The notes: a model not told the origin generated them from the letters alone. A DNA stretch of 64,000 bases from Actinomadura macrotermitis (GCF_009604375.1 NZ_WEGH01000003.1:248001-312000); one strand, 5' to 3'; shown: positions 33,173-43,765, counted from the first letter of the stretch. Numbers and translations: made by a program.

Positions 33173-33448
33173 TCAGGCCAGCAGGCGGGCGAGCCGGTCG
33201 GCGACATCGGCGACCTCGCCGACGTCGGCCATCCCGTTGCCCGACCACAGATAGGACCAGCCGCCGCCCGACGGGGTCGCCACCACCATGATCCGGCGGC
33301 GGGTGCGCGGGCCGACGACGGCCAGCACCGACTCCTCGGGGCCGGCCAGCCGCCAGCGCAGCCCGCGCGCCTCGGCCTCGTAGGCCAGCCTGGCCAGATG
33401 GCGTCGCCGGACCTCGGCGATTTCCTGGGCACCGACAACAGACAACAC
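33173..33448 (-). CDS. Hypothetical protein, 91 residues
   Basis: The protein contains AQEIAEVRRRHLARLAYEAEARGLRWRL, then ESVLAVVGPRTRRRIMVVATPSGG and WSYLWSGNGMADVGEVADVADRLARLL. It looks soluble, alpha/beta, with a C-terminal helix. I do not recognise a family with confidence. I prefer GTG 33448, with GAGGCGG seven bases upstream; a GTG at 33481 would add 11 residues. It lies upstream of, and in line with, the DUF6504 gene, but with the LexA box between them. Confidence 0.62.
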   Translation of the reverse strand: MLSVVGAQEIAEVRRRHLARLAYEAEARGLRWRLAGPEESVLAVVGPRTRRRIMVVATPSGGGWSYLWSGNGMADVGEVADVADRLARLLA

Positions 33449-33633
33449 GATCAGCCGCCTCGTCGCAGGGTGCGAGAGCACCGGCCGTCCGGCGGCGCGC
33501 GCAAGGCCCGGACGGCGACATCGGGTATCCGGACCCCCAGGATGGCCCGGGACGAATGGTCGGCGGAGGCAATCGGGCGGACTTCGGTCGACCTAATTTC
33601 CGGCCGCGCCTACGGAGTGCGGGACCGCGACAT

Positions 33634-33649
33634 ACTTACGTACGTACGG
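33634..33649. promoter_or_regulatory. TACGTACGTA palindrome, candidate TetR operator
   Basis: The self-complementary TACGTACGTA (33637-33646) lies about 86 bp before the TetR gene, in the 33482-33731 spacer. It resembles operators of TetR-family repressors and may be autoregulatory. The rest of the spacer shows no gene. Confidence 0.45.
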
Positions 33650-33731
33650 GCACGCCCCGCGGCGGCCGGCAGCGGCCGCCGGCGTGGTGGACCCGTGGAC
33701 CACACCGTCCGGAGAGCCGGAGGAACCCGCG

Positions 33732-34406
33732 ATGACCGCCGTCCGCCCCCCGTCCCCGGCCGCGTCCGGCGCCGGCGAGCGTCCGGGACGCGCCCTGGCG
33801 GGCCTGCGCGAACGCAAGAAGCAGCGCACCCGGATGGCGCTGATCGACGCCGCGCTCGACCTGTTCCTGGCCAAGGGGTACGAGGCGACCACGATCGACG
33901 AGATCGTGGCGGCGGTCGAGGTGTCCCAGCGGACCTTCTTCCGCTACTTCGCCACCAAGGAGGACGTGGTCACCGGCTTCCTCGCCGAGTTCGACCAGGT
34001 GCTCGCCGAGGCGCTGACCGAGCGCCCGCCCGGCGAGCCGCCCTTCACCGCGCTGTTCGAGTCGCTGCGGGTGATGGTGCGCACCATCGCCGAGAGCGGC
34101 CCGGCCGACATCGAGCGGTTCCGCCGCGTCCGCCAGGTGATCGAGGCCACGCCGGCGCTGGTGGCCGCGCAGATGGCCCGCTACTCGGCGTCGGAGAAGG
34201 TGCTGGCCACCGAGATCGCCCGCCGCCAGGGGGTGGACCCCGAGACCGACCTGCGGCCGCAGATCATCGTGGGCTTCCACGGCGCGGCGGCGCGGGTGGC
34301 GTTCGAGGACTGCGCCCGGCGCGACATCTGGGACCCCGCGACCGTCGCCGCGCAGGTGGAGCGCACCGTCGGCCTGGCGCGTCAGACCATGCGTGACTGG
34401 ATCTGA
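33732..34406 (+). CDS. TetR/AcrR family regulator
   Basis: The 224-residue regulator has a basic N-terminal arm, then the HTH ATTIDEIVAAVEVSQRTFFRYFATKEDVV. Its C-terminal domain resembles the MftR/TetR_C_17-like type (IERFRRVRQVIEATPALVAAQMARY). ATG 33732 with GGAGG upstream. It lies 62 bp before a kinase gene on the same strand but is probably separate. The target is unknown; the TACGTACGTA palindrome upstream suggests autoregulation. Confidence 0.88.
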   Translation: MTAVRPPSPAASGAGERPGRALAGLRERKKQRTRMALIDAALDLFLAKGYEATTIDEIVAAVEVSQRTFFRYFATKEDVVTGFLAEFDQVLAEALTERPPGEPPFTALFESLRVMVRTIAESGPADIERFRRVRQVIEATPALVAAQMARYSASEKVLATEIARRQGVDPETDLRPQIIVGFHGAAARVAFEDCARRDIWDPATVAAQVERTVGLARQTMRDWI

Positions 34407-34468
34407 CACGCACCGGTACTCCTGATCGATATGGTTTGTCCCACTGGCTCCCCCCGACCCCCAGGATC

Positions 34469-36220
<1,752 letters not shown>

Positions 36221-36222
36221 GC

Positions 36223-37182
36223 TCAGTCCAGGTAGCCGCGGATCCAGCGGGCCAGCTCGGCGAACACCTCGTCGCGGGCGGGCTTGGCCGACAGCACCAG
36301 GTCGTGCATCCCGCCCGCGATCCGCACCAGCGTGACGTGGCGGCCGAGGCGGGGCGTCCAGCGGGCGATGTGCTCGACGTCCAGCACCGCGTCGACCTCG
36401 CTCAGCACCACCTTGGCCTGCGCGCGGGCGGACGGGCGGCTGCTGCCGGCCGAGGCCATGACCAGCACCGGGACGTCGATGCCGAGCCCGGCGTGCAGGC
36501 GCCGCTGGCCGCGGCGGATCGCGGCGAGCCACGCGGCCCGCACCGGGAACCCGGCCAGGGGCTTCCACGCCACGTCGAAGTCCCACTCGCCCCCGTGGTC
36601 GCGGTGCAGTGAGCGCGCGTAGGCCTCCGAGACGCCGGCGGGCAGCACGGCCTTGGGGAAGCGCGGGCGCAGCGTGCGGGCCAGGCCGGCGCCGGCCTTG
36701 CGCATGAGCAGCGAGTCGTTGATGTCGAAGAACGGGCTGTTGAGGAACAGTCCGTCGACCAGGCCCCGGCCCTTGACCCGGTCGGCCCACAGCGCGGCGA
36801 TCAGGCCGCCGGTGGAGTGGCCGTTGACGAGCAGGACGTCGTGGCCGTCCTCCTCCCGGATAATCCGCACGGCCTCGTCGATCTCGGTGAAGTACTCGGT
36901 GAGGCTGTCGACGTGGTTGGGCGTCTGGTGCGGGCGCAGCGAGCGGCCGTAGCGGCGCAGGTCCAGCGCGTAGAAGTCGAAGCCGAGCCCGGCGTAGAAG
37001 TCGGCCAGGTGCGTCTGGAAGAAGTAGTCGACGAAGCCGTGCACGTAGAGCACGGCGCGGCGGCTCGGCTCCGGTCCGCGCCGCCGCACGAGGGTGGCGA
37101 CGAGCGGGCCTTCGGCGTCCTCGCCGAGGGGCAGTTCGATGGCCTCGTAACCGGGCCCCAGCACATCCTGCGTCGCGTCCAT
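36223..37182 (-). CDS. Alpha/beta hydrolase (serine aminopeptidase S33/monoacylglycerol lipase-like)
   Basis: The 319-residue hydrolase has an oxyanion region LYVHGFVDYF, the nucleophile elbow GHSTGG with Ser123, LNSPFFDIN typical of the Hydrolase_4 group, and a C-terminal GGMHDLVLS with the catalytic His. The acidic residue is probably in the EVDAVLDVEHIARW region. It lacks a signal peptide. Substrates may be lipids or esters. It is convergent with the kinase gene, two bases apart. Confidence 0.86.
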   Translation of the reverse strand: MDATQDVLGPGYEAIELPLGEDAEGPLVATLVRRRGPEPSRRAVLYVHGFVDYFFQTHLADFYAGLGFDFYALDLRRYGRSLRPHQTPNHVDSLTEYFTEIDEAVRIIREEDGHDVLLVNGHSTGGLIAALWADRVKGRGLVDGLFLNSPFFDINDSLLMRKAGAGLARTLRPRFPKAVLPAGVSEAYARSLHRDHGGEWDFDVAWKPLAGFPVRAAWLAAIRRGQRRLHAGLGIDVPVLVMASAGSSRPSARAQAKVVLSEVDAVLDVEHIARWTPRLGRHVTLVRIAGGMHDLVLSAKPARDEVFAELARWIRGYLD

Positions 37183-37372
37183 GGGGTCACCCTACGATGG
37201 GCGGAACGGGCACGGTGCCGCGAGGTGACGGCGGCCTCGCGGTCCGCCGCCCCCGCTTCGCCATCGGCAAGATCACATGATTCGGCCGTCCCTTTCTTCC
37301 GGTTCTTCGCATTGCCGCAGCCCACCTAGGGTGAATCCCTGTCGGCAACGCGAGGCACGGGGAAAGCAGAGG

Positions 37373-38785
37373 ATGTCCGAAACCAGTACGGGGCTGCAGG
37401 CCGGGCTGCGGCGCCGCCATATGACCATGCTCGCCATCGGGGGCGCGGTCGGCGCCGGCCTGTTCGTCGGCAGCGGCAACGTGATCAAGACGGCGGGACC
37501 GGCCGCGATCCTGTCCTACGCCGCCGCCGGGCTGCTCGTCCTCGGCGTCCTGCGGGCGCTCGGCGAGATGGTGGTGGCGCGGCCCGACGCGGGCTCGCTC
37601 GCCGGGTACGCGCGGATGGCGCTCGGCCCGTTCGCCGGCTTCACCGTCGGCTGGCTCTACTGGTACCTGTACGTGATCCTGGTCGGCGCCGAGGCCGTCG
37701 CGGGGGCGGCGATCCTGGCGGCCTGGATCGACCTGCCGCAGTGGCTGCTCGCGGCCGCGCTGCTGCTCGTCATGACGGCGGTGAACCTGGTGTCGGTGAA
37801 GTCGTTCGGCGAGTTCGAGTTCTGGTTCGCCTCGATCAAGGTGGCGGCCATCGCGGTCTTCGCGATCCTCGGCGTCCTGTACGTCCTCGGGCTCTGGCCG
37901 GACTCGCCCGGCGGCCTCGGCACGCTGACCGCGCACGGCGGCCTGGTCCCGAACGGCGCGGCCTCGGTGTTCTCGGCGGTCGTGGCGGTGATGTTCGCGT
38001 TCGGCGGCACCGAGATCGTCACCATCGCGGCGGCCGAGAGCGACGAGCCGGGCCGCGCGGTCGCCCGCGCCACCAGCAACGTGCTGTGGCGGGTCGGCCT
38101 GTTCTACGTGCTGTCGATCTTCCTGGTGGTGGCGATCCTGCCGTGGGACGACGCCCGGGTGCTGCAGAGCCCGTTCGTCGGCGCGCTGGAGCACATGGAC
38201 GTGCCCGCCGCCGGGACCGCCATGCAGGCGGTCATCCTCACCGCCGTGCTGTCGGTGCTGAACTCGGCGGTCTACGTCTCGTCGCGGATGCTGCACGTGC
38301 TCACCCGCGCCGGCGACGCCCCGGCGGGCCTGGCGAGGCTGAACCGGCGCGGCGTCCCGGTCCGCGCGATCCTGCTCGGCACGGTCGCGGCGTGGTGCGC
38401 GGTGCTCGCCTCCTACCTCTCCCCCGACCAGGTGTTCCGGTTCCTGATGAACTCGATCGGGGTGATCCTGGCGTTCGTCTACCTGGCGATCATGTTCTCC
38501 CAGCTGCGGCTGCGCGCCCGCCTGCGGCGCGAGGACCCGGCGAGCCTCACCTACCGGATGTGGGCCTTCCCCTACCTGTCGTGGCTGGTGGTCGCGGTGC
38601 TGGTGGCGGTGCTGGTGTCCATGGCGTTCATGCCGGAGCAGCGCTCCCAGCTGGCCGCCTCGCTGGCGGGCCTCGCCGTCGTCGCGGCCCTGTACCCGCT
38701 GCGCCGCCGCTTCGGCGCCGAGGCCCCGTCCGCCGAGGTCCCCGGGCCGGCCGATCCGATCGTCTCCGGTCCGCCGGTGACATAG
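37373..38785 (+). CDS. APC-family amino-acid permease
   Basis: The 470-residue protein has twelve predicted membrane helices. The N-terminal GAVGAGLFVGSGNVIKTAGPAAIL is the substrate-binding TM1 of amino-acid/GABA permeases (AAT group). FAFGGTEIVTIAAAESDEP is the TM6 signature. ATG 37373 follows AGAGG. It imports an amino acid; which one cannot be told. It stands alone, 190 bp from the divergent hydrolase gene. Confidence 0.9.
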   Translation: MSETSTGLQAGLRRRHMTMLAIGGAVGAGLFVGSGNVIKTAGPAAILSYAAAGLLVLGVLRALGEMVVARPDAGSLAGYARMALGPFAGFTVGWLYWYLYVILVGAEAVAGAAILAAWIDLPQWLLAAALLLVMTAVNLVSVKSFGEFEFWFASIKVAAIAVFAILGVLYVLGLWPDSPGGLGTLTAHGGLVPNGAASVFSAVVAVMFAFGGTEIVTIAAAESDEPGRAVARATSNVLWRVGLFYVLSIFLVVAILPWDDARVLQSPFVGALEHMDVPAAGTAMQAVILTAVLSVLNSAVYVSSRMLHVLTRAGDAPAGLARLNRRGVPVRAILLGTVAAWCAVLASYLSPDQVFRFLMNSIGVILAFVYLAIMFSQLRLRARLRREDPASLTYRMWAFPYLSWLVVAVLVAVLVSMAFMPEQRSQLAASLAGLAVVAALYPLRRRFGAEAPSAEVPGPADPIVSGPPVT

Positions 38786-38824
38786 CATCGCCGAGATCAT
38801 CACAGATTCGGAGTCGCACCCCTT

Positions 38825-39283
38825 ATGACACACCCCCCGCAGACGGAGGGCAGCCGCACCGGCAACGCGCTGGACTGCGCGCTGAGCTTCCTGGAGACCT
38901 GGTACGGGACGCCGCGCGTGGCGTCGCCGGTCTCCTACGACCCGCAGGACCCGCTCAGCCTGCTGCAGGGCGAGGCCGGCGGACGCGAGCGCGCCGAGCA
39001 GCGGCTCGGCGTGCCGTTCCGCTACCTCGGGCCGGACGCCGCGGCACTGCAGGTCCTGGCCGACCGGCTGCTGTCGCTCGGGCACGGCCACGCCGCGCTG
39101 ATCGTCAACGGCTGGCATCCGGCCGAGGGCACCGGCACGCACGCCTGGAGCGTGTGCAACCACGAGGGCCGGCTGGTGTGGATGGACGCCAACACCGGCG
39201 AGCGCTCGCAGACCCCCCTCTACCCCAACGTGCACGGGGTGTGGGTCATCGTCACCGGCACCGACGGACGGGGCATGGCGTGA
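38825..39283 (+). CDS. Papain-like-fold toxin domain protein (Tox-PL, glutamine-deamidase-like)
   Basis: The 152-residue protein resembles the stand-alone Tox-PL/toxin glutamine deamidase fold. The probable catalytic Cys18 is in TGNALDCALSFLE, His106 is in GTHAWSVCN and Asp121 is in LVWMDANTG. The His-Asp spacing is typical of the fold. It has no signal peptide, trafficking domain or repeats, so a secreted effector role needs another carrier. It overlaps the next gene, an Imm35-like protein, by four bases, which strongly suggests a toxin-immunity pair. The enzyme's target is unknown. Confidence 0.72.
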   Translation: MTHPPQTEGSRTGNALDCALSFLETWYGTPRVASPVSYDPQDPLSLLQGEAGGRERAEQRLGVPFRYLGPDAAALQVLADRLLSLGHGHAALIVNGWHPAEGTGTHAWSVCNHEGRLVWMDANTGERSQTPLYPNVHGVWVIVTGTDGRGMA

Positions 39284-39555
39284 TCACTCGCGAGCAGGTC
39301 GTGGAACGGTCCCGGGCGATGTTCGACAATGCGCCCTCCGCGCGGGGCCGCCGCTTCGACGTCGGCGTGCACGAGTTCGACCTCGGGTTCGTGGTGTGGC
39401 CGGTGGAGCCGCCGCCCGCCGACTGGTCGCGGCCGCCGTCCACGATCGGCGGCAGCGTGCTGGTCATCGACCGGCAGACCGGCCGGTCCAGCGTGTGGCC
39501 GCGGCTGGCGGCGCCGCAGGTCGCCGAGCTGTACCGGCGCAGCCTGTCCTCCTGA
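39280..39555 (+). CDS. YrhB/Imm35-like immunity protein
   Basis: The 91-residue protein opens with ITREQVVERSRAMF, then has HEFDLGFVVWPVEP and a GGSVLVIDRQTGRSSVWP core ending in a helix. This is the pattern of YrhB/Imm35 domains, which act as immunity proteins in polymorphic toxin systems. GTG start overlapping the Tox-PL stop (GTGA), so the two should be made in fixed ratio. Inhibition of the neighbouring enzyme is inferred from family and position. Confidence 0.72.
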   Translation: MITREQVVERSRAMFDNAPSARGRRFDVGVHEFDLGFVVWPVEPPPADWSRPPSTIGGSVLVIDRQTGRSSVWPRLAAPQVAELYRRSLSS

Positions 39556-39604
39556 CGCGCGCGTGCCCGCGCCGGGAGCGGCGCGGGGCACGGGCGCGGC
39601 GGGG

Positions 39605-39892
39605 TCAGGCCGAGGCGGAGCGGCGCCCGAGCAGCGTGCGGACGAAGTTGATCAGCAGCAGCACGGGCAGGATGAACGCCTTGAAGAACAGCACGTAGCT
39701 GCCGCCCTCGAAGATGAAGGCCAGGTAGAAGGCGTAGCCGAGGAAGCCGACGCCGAACAGGCCGTTCAGGACGCGCATGCCGGCGCCCTGGCCGCCGCCG
39801 AGCGCCGCCATGACGACCATGACGACGCCCGCGAAGGCGAGCAGGAGGACGTACCACGAGAAGGTGGGCTCGGCGTTGAAGTCGATGTTCAC
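39605..39892 (-). CDS. Small integral membrane protein
   Basis: The 95-residue protein has three hydrophobic segments: WYVLLLAFAGVVMVVMAAL, LNGLFGVGFLGYAFYLAFIF and a third, FFKAFILPVLLLINFV. The C-terminus is basic (RTLLGRRS). It is a typical small actinobacterial membrane protein of unknown role. It is convergent with the toxin-immunity pair, 49 bp apart, and 97 bp after the LysE gene. Confidence 0.75.
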   Translation of the reverse strand: MNIDFNAEPTFSWYVLLLAFAGVVMVVMAALGGGQGAGMRVLNGLFGVGFLGYAFYLAFIFEGGSYVLFFKAFILPVLLLINFVRTLLGRRSASA

Positions 39893-39989
39893 TGTGTGAT
39901 TCCTGGGGGGTGTGGGCCGGAAAGTCGGCTCACCCTAGCGATCACCACCGACCCCACACACCCGATATATCCGGCTTGGCCGGGTCCGG

Positions 39990-40625
39990 CTAATCCGTGC
40001 GGCCGGTCGCGGCGACGGTGACGCCGAGGCCGATCATCATCAGGCCGCCGGTGCCGCCGATCGCCGCCAGCCGGCGCGGCGAGCGCGCGAACCAGGCGCG
40101 GGCGGTGCCCGCCGCCAGGCCCCACAGGCTGTCCAGCAGCAGCGCGATCAGGCAGAAGACCAGCCCGAACACCATCATCTGCAGCGGGACGTGGCCGCGG
40201 TCGCGGTCAGCGAACTGCGGCAGCACCGCGGCGAAGAACACCGTCGTCTTGGGGTTGGTCACGCCGACCACGAAGCCCTGCCAGAGCGCGCGGCCCCGGT
40301 CGCCCGCCGCCGGCGCGCCGACCGCGTCCTGCAGCGAGCGGCGGTGCCGGATCGCCTGGACGCCCAGGTGGACGATGTAGGCGGCGCCGGCGAACTTCAG
40401 CACGGTGAACACCACCGCCGACCGGGCGACGACGCCGCCGACGCCGAGCGCGACCGCGGTCGTCAGCAGCAGGGCGCCGAGCTCGTTGCCGACGACGCCG
40501 GTGAGCGCGGTGCGGCGGCCGTGCGCGAGGGCGCGGCCCACCACGAACAGCACCGAAGGCCCCGGTATCAGGACGATGACGACGGACATGGCGCAGAAGG
40601 CGAGCAACTGCTCAAGCGAGACCAT
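39990..40625 (-). CDS. LysE/RhtB family exporter
   Basis: The 211-residue protein has six predicted helices and the LysE-family N-terminus (VVIVLIPGPSVLFVVGRALAHGRR). VGVTNPKTTVFFAAVLPQF is the conserved central motif. Family members export amino acids such as lysine, homoserine or threonine. The substrate cannot be assigned. It lies 43 bp after the MFS gene on the same strand and may share its transcript. Confidence 0.9.
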   Translation of the reverse strand: MVSLEQLLAFCAMSVVIVLIPGPSVLFVVGRALAHGRRTALTGVVGNELGALLLTTAVALGVGGVVARSAVVFTVLKFAGAAYIVHLGVQAIRHRRSLQDAVGAPAAGDRGRALWQGFVVGVTNPKTTVFFAAVLPQFADRDRGHVPLQMMVFGLVFCLIALLLDSLWGLAAGTARAWFARSPRRLAAIGGTGGLMMIGLGVTVAATGRTD

Positions 40626-40668
40626 GCGCCGATTATCGGCGGGCGCCGCGCGGGGCGACAGCGATTAA

Positions 40669-41859
40669 TCACCTGGTGACGGGCGCCGGTTCGGTGGCGG
40701 GCGCGTCCTGCGGCGCGGGGGCCGTCCGCTCCAGCAGCCCCGACAGCAGCGCGACGGCGAGGCCGGCGGCGCCGAGCAGCGCGCCCACCCAGAGCGGCGA
40801 GGTGTAGCCGAAGCCGGCGCCGATGGCCAGGCCCGCGAGGGCGGGGCCGATGGTGTTGCCGAGGTTGAACGCGGCGACGTTGGCGGCCGAGGCCATGGTC
40901 GGCGCCTCGGCGGCCTTGTCCAGCACCCGCATCTGCAGCGCCGGGATGGCCGCCGAGGCGACGAGGCCGAACAGCCCGAGCACCGCCACCACGGCGATCT
41001 TGCTGTGCGCGGCCGGCAGGAGCAGCGCGGACGTCGCGGCGAGCGCGGCGAGGGTGCCGTAGACGGCGGGCAGCGGGGCGCGCCCGGCGAGCCGGCCGCC
41101 GGCGAAGCCGCCGCCGAGCATGCCGACGCCGAGCAGCGTCATCACCAGCGGCACCGCGCCCGCGCCGAACCCGGTGACGTCGGTGAGCAGCGGCGCGACG
41201 TAGGTGATGACGGCGAGGGCGGGCGCCCAGCCGAGCGTCGTCATGGCGAGCGTCAGCCACACCTGGCCGCTGCGGAAGACCGCGAGCTCGCCGCGCAGGC
41301 CGCCGGCGGGCCGGCCGCCGCGCGGCACCAGCAGCGCGATGCCGGCGAGGGCGAGCACGCCGACCCCGGCGACCATCCAGAACGTGGCCCGCCAGCCGAA
41401 CTGCTGCCCGACGAACGTGCCGAGCGGCACGCCGAGCACGTTGGCCAGGCTGAGCCCGGCGAACATCAGCGCGACCGCGCTCGCCCGCTTCTCCGGCCGG
41501 ACCAGCTCGGCGGCGACGACCGAGCCGATGCCCATGTAGGCGCCGTGCGCGAAGGAGGCGACGACCCGGGCGGCCAGCAGCGGGCCGAACGAGGGCGCGA
41601 GCGCCGACAGCAGGTGCGCCGCGACGAACAGCGCCATCAGCCCGAGCAGCATGGTGCGGCGCGGCAGCCGGGCGCCGAGCGCGGTGACCAGGGGCGCGCC
41701 GACGACGCAGCCGAAGGCGTAGCCCGAGACCAGCAGCCCGGCGGCCGGGATGGAGGTGTGGAAGTCGGCGGCGAGGTCGGGCAGCAGCCCGGCGATGACG
41801 AACTCGGTCGTCCCGATGCCGAAGGCGCCGAGGGCGAGCGCGAGGACGGCGAGCGGCAT
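40669..41859 (-). CDS. MFS transporter, AraJ/CmlR-type exporter
   Basis: The 396-residue MFS protein has twelve helices. The N-terminus FGIGTTEFVIAGLLPDLA is diagnostic for the AraJ/YdhP/chloramphenicol-efflux group of DHA1 exporters. GARLPRRTMLLGLM is the conserved loop 2-3 motif. ATG 41859 has GGAGG seven bases upstream. It diverges from a MarR-family gene across a repeat-rich AT-rich spacer, a common arrangement for drug efflux under MarR repression. The substrate is unknown. Confidence 0.9.
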   Translation of the reverse strand: MPLAVLALALGAFGIGTTEFVIAGLLPDLAADFHTSIPAAGLLVSGYAFGCVVGAPLVTALGARLPRRTMLLGLMALFVAAHLLSALAPSFGPLLAARVVASFAHGAYMGIGSVVAAELVRPEKRASAVALMFAGLSLANVLGVPLGTFVGQQFGWRATFWMVAGVGVLALAGIALLVPRGGRPAGGLRGELAVFRSGQVWLTLAMTTLGWAPALAVITYVAPLLTDVTGFGAGAVPLVMTLLGVGMLGGGFAGGRLAGRAPLPAVYGTLAALAATSALLLPAAHSKIAVVAVLGLFGLVASAAIPALQMRVLDKAAEAPTMASAANVAAFNLGNTIGPALAGLAIGAGFGYTSPLWVGALLGAAGLAVALLSGLLERTAPAPQDAPATEPAPVTR

Positions 41860-41890
41860 GAGGGTCCTCCGGTAAAGTAGTGAGCGCGCA

Positions 41891-41927
41891 CATGTAAGAG
41901 GCGTACGCATGTAGGGAGCGTATGCAT
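41891..41927. promoter_or_regulatory. Repeat-rich MFS/marR intergenic operator region
   Basis: GCGTACGCAT (41901) and GCGTATGCAT (41918) are direct repeats 17 bp apart, and CATGTA occurs at 41891 and 41908 with the same spacing. TGCATTAATTGCA further right is a near-palindrome. These are plausible MarR sites between the divergent genes. Confidence 0.5.
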
Positions 41928-41992
41928 TAATTGCACACGCTCGCTATCTCGCCATGCAAAGAGACTCCGGGCAACCGGGCGGAGGGTGGGTC

Positions 41993-42442
41993 ATGTCACG
42001 TCCCGACGAGGCGCGGGTGCAGGGATGGCGGACGCTGGCCGCGCTGCAGGCCCGGATCGAGGACCGGATCGAGCAGGCGCTGCAGGAGCGGCACGGCCTC
42101 AGCGTCAACGAGTTCTGCGCGCTGCACCACCTCGCCGGGCCGGCGGGGCGGCACACCCGCATGCAGCAGCTCGCCGGGATGCTGGTGCTCAGCCAGAGCG
42201 CGACGACCCGGCTGGTCACCCGGCTGGAGAAGCGCGGCCTGATCACCCGGGTGCTGTCGGACGAGGACCGCCGCGGCATCTACGCCGAGGCCACCGAGGC
42301 GGGCGTGCTGCTGGAGCGGCAGGCCGCGCCGACGCACAACGCCGCGCTGGACGCCGCCCTCGCCGACGCCGCCGAGCTGCCCGAACTCGCCCCGCTCGTG
42401 CGCGCCCTGGAGTCGCTCGCCTCGCTGAAGGTGAAGGTGTAG
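41993..42442 (+). CDS. MarR family regulator
   Basis: The 149-residue protein has the winged helix pattern of MarR: MQQLAGMLVLSQSATTRLVTRLEKRGLI followed by the wing DEDRRGIYAEATEAG. N-terminal helices (TLAALQARIEDRIEQAL) form the dimer face. ATG 41993 has GGAGGG upstream. It diverges from the MFS exporter and probably represses it. Confidence 0.9.
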   Translation: MSRPDEARVQGWRTLAALQARIEDRIEQALQERHGLSVNEFCALHHLAGPAGRHTRMQQLAGMLVLSQSATTRLVTRLEKRGLITRVLSDEDRRGIYAEATEAGVLLERQAAPTHNAALDAALADAAELPELAPLVRALESLASLKVKV

Positions 42443-42448
42443 GCGGGG

Positions 42449-43657
42449 TCAGGAGTCGGCGGACCGCATCGCGCCCGGCCAGCCGCGCTCGGGGCGCTCG
42501 CCGACGTCCAGGCCGCGCAGCTCGCGCAGCACGGCCGGGTCCTGCGCGTCCAGCCAGTCGACCAGGTTGCGGAACGACACGCACTGCACCTCGGGCGTGC
42601 TGCACACGTCGCGCATGACGTCGGCGACGGCCCGCATGTAGATGCCGCCGTTCCAGTCCTCGAAGTGGTTGCCGATGATCAGCGGGGCGCGGTTGCCGTC
42701 GTAGGCGCGCCGGAAGCCGCGCATCAGCCCCTCGCGCATCTGCTTCTCGTTCGCCGGCCGCGCGCGCGGGCTGCGGGACTGGTTGGCGAGGAAGTTGTAG
42801 TCCATGGACAGCACCTCCATGTGCCGCCCCGGCATCGGCACGATCTGCATCGGCACGTCCCACAGCCCGCCGCGCTTGCCCGGCCAGACCTGCCGGCCGA
42901 CGCCGCTGGAGTCGTAGCGGAACCCCATCTCGCGGGCCGCCCGGACCAGGTTCGCGCGGCCCTCCAGGCAGGGCGCCCGGCCGCCGATCAGCTCCTTGCC
43001 GTAGTCGAACGGCAGCGGCGGCTGCGCGGTCCAGCCGGTCGTGGTCTTCCAGTTCGCCACCAGCCACTTGGCCTGCCTGATCTCCGAGCGCCACTGCGCG
43101 GGCGACCAGGAGCCGACGCCCGACGGGCCGCAGAAGTGCCCGTTGAAGTGGGTGCCGATCTCGTTGCCCTCCAGCCACGCGGCGCGCAGCTCGTCCAGGG
43201 TGCGGCGCACGCTCGCCGTGCTGAGGTAGGAGATCGACGACGCGCCGGCCGGGCGCCCCGGCGGCCGGTAGCGCCTGCGCTGCGACTCGGGCAGCACGTA
43301 CAGGCCGCTGAGGAAGAACGTCTGCGTCGCGCCGTAGCGGGCGCCGAGGCTCCGGAAGCGCGAGAACAGCCGGTTGGAGTCCTCGCCCGCGCCGTCCCAG
43401 GAGAAGACGACGAACTGCGGCGGGCGCTGCCCGGGGGCGAGCCGCGCGGCCCGGAAGGTGTTCGGCTGCGGGCCGGTGTCGGCCATCGAGCCGTCCCCGA
43501 TGAGCCGGACCGGCGCGGCCTTGGGCTGCGCGGCGCCCGCCGGCCGGTCCGAGGCCGCCTCATGGGCGTGGAACGTCCCGCACTGGTAGGCCAGTGCCGC
43601 GACCAGGGCGGCACCCGCCGCCACACCGCCGGCCGCCTTCGCCGCCATCGCCGTCAT
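42449..43657 (-). CDS. Secreted/anchored polysaccharide deacetylase-like protein
   Basis: The 402-residue protein has an N-terminal hydrophobic segment (residues 5-25) as signal or anchor. It then has a NodB-like barrel: FSWDGAGE with Asp88 in place of the usual FTFDDG, and EIGTHFNGHF with His170 and His174. The metal triad Asp-His-His is present, but the second Asp of the motif is Gly, which may alter or abolish deacetylation. RAPLIIGNHFEDWNGG follows near the end. Probable role is cell-wall glycan modification. It is convergent with marR, seven bases apart. Confidence 0.8.
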   Translation of the reverse strand: MTAMAAKAAGGVAAGAALVAALAYQCGTFHAHEAASDRPAGAAQPKAAPVRLIGDGSMADTGPQPNTFRAARLAPGQRPPQFVVFSWDGAGEDSNRLFSRFRSLGARYGATQTFFLSGLYVLPESQRRRYRPPGRPAGASSISYLSTASVRRTLDELRAAWLEGNEIGTHFNGHFCGPSGVGSWSPAQWRSEIRQAKWLVANWKTTTGWTAQPPLPFDYGKELIGGRAPCLEGRANLVRAAREMGFRYDSSGVGRQVWPGKRGGLWDVPMQIVPMPGRHMEVLSMDYNFLANQSRSPRARPANEKQMREGLMRGFRRAYDGNRAPLIIGNHFEDWNGGIYMRAVADVMRDVCSTPEVQCVSFRNLVDWLDAQDPAVLRELRGLDVGERPERGWPGAMRSADS

Positions 43658-43670
43658 CCGGCCCCCCCTG

Positions 43671-43710
43671 GGAGATCATCACCAGGGCGGGTGGTACCCA
43701 GGAGATCATC
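43671..43710. repeat. GGAGATCATC direct repeats in the deacetylase promoter region
   Basis: GGAGATCATC occurs at 43671-43680 and 43701-43710, 30 bp apart. The first copy lies within a CCCTGG/CCAGGG inverted repeat. The site is just upstream of the deacetylase start and could be an operator. Confidence 0.4.
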
Positions 43711-43765
43711 GGGGCAGGCCGCCGACCGGCGAGTCGTTGCCGATCGTTTGCCCAGGTCAGGGCCC

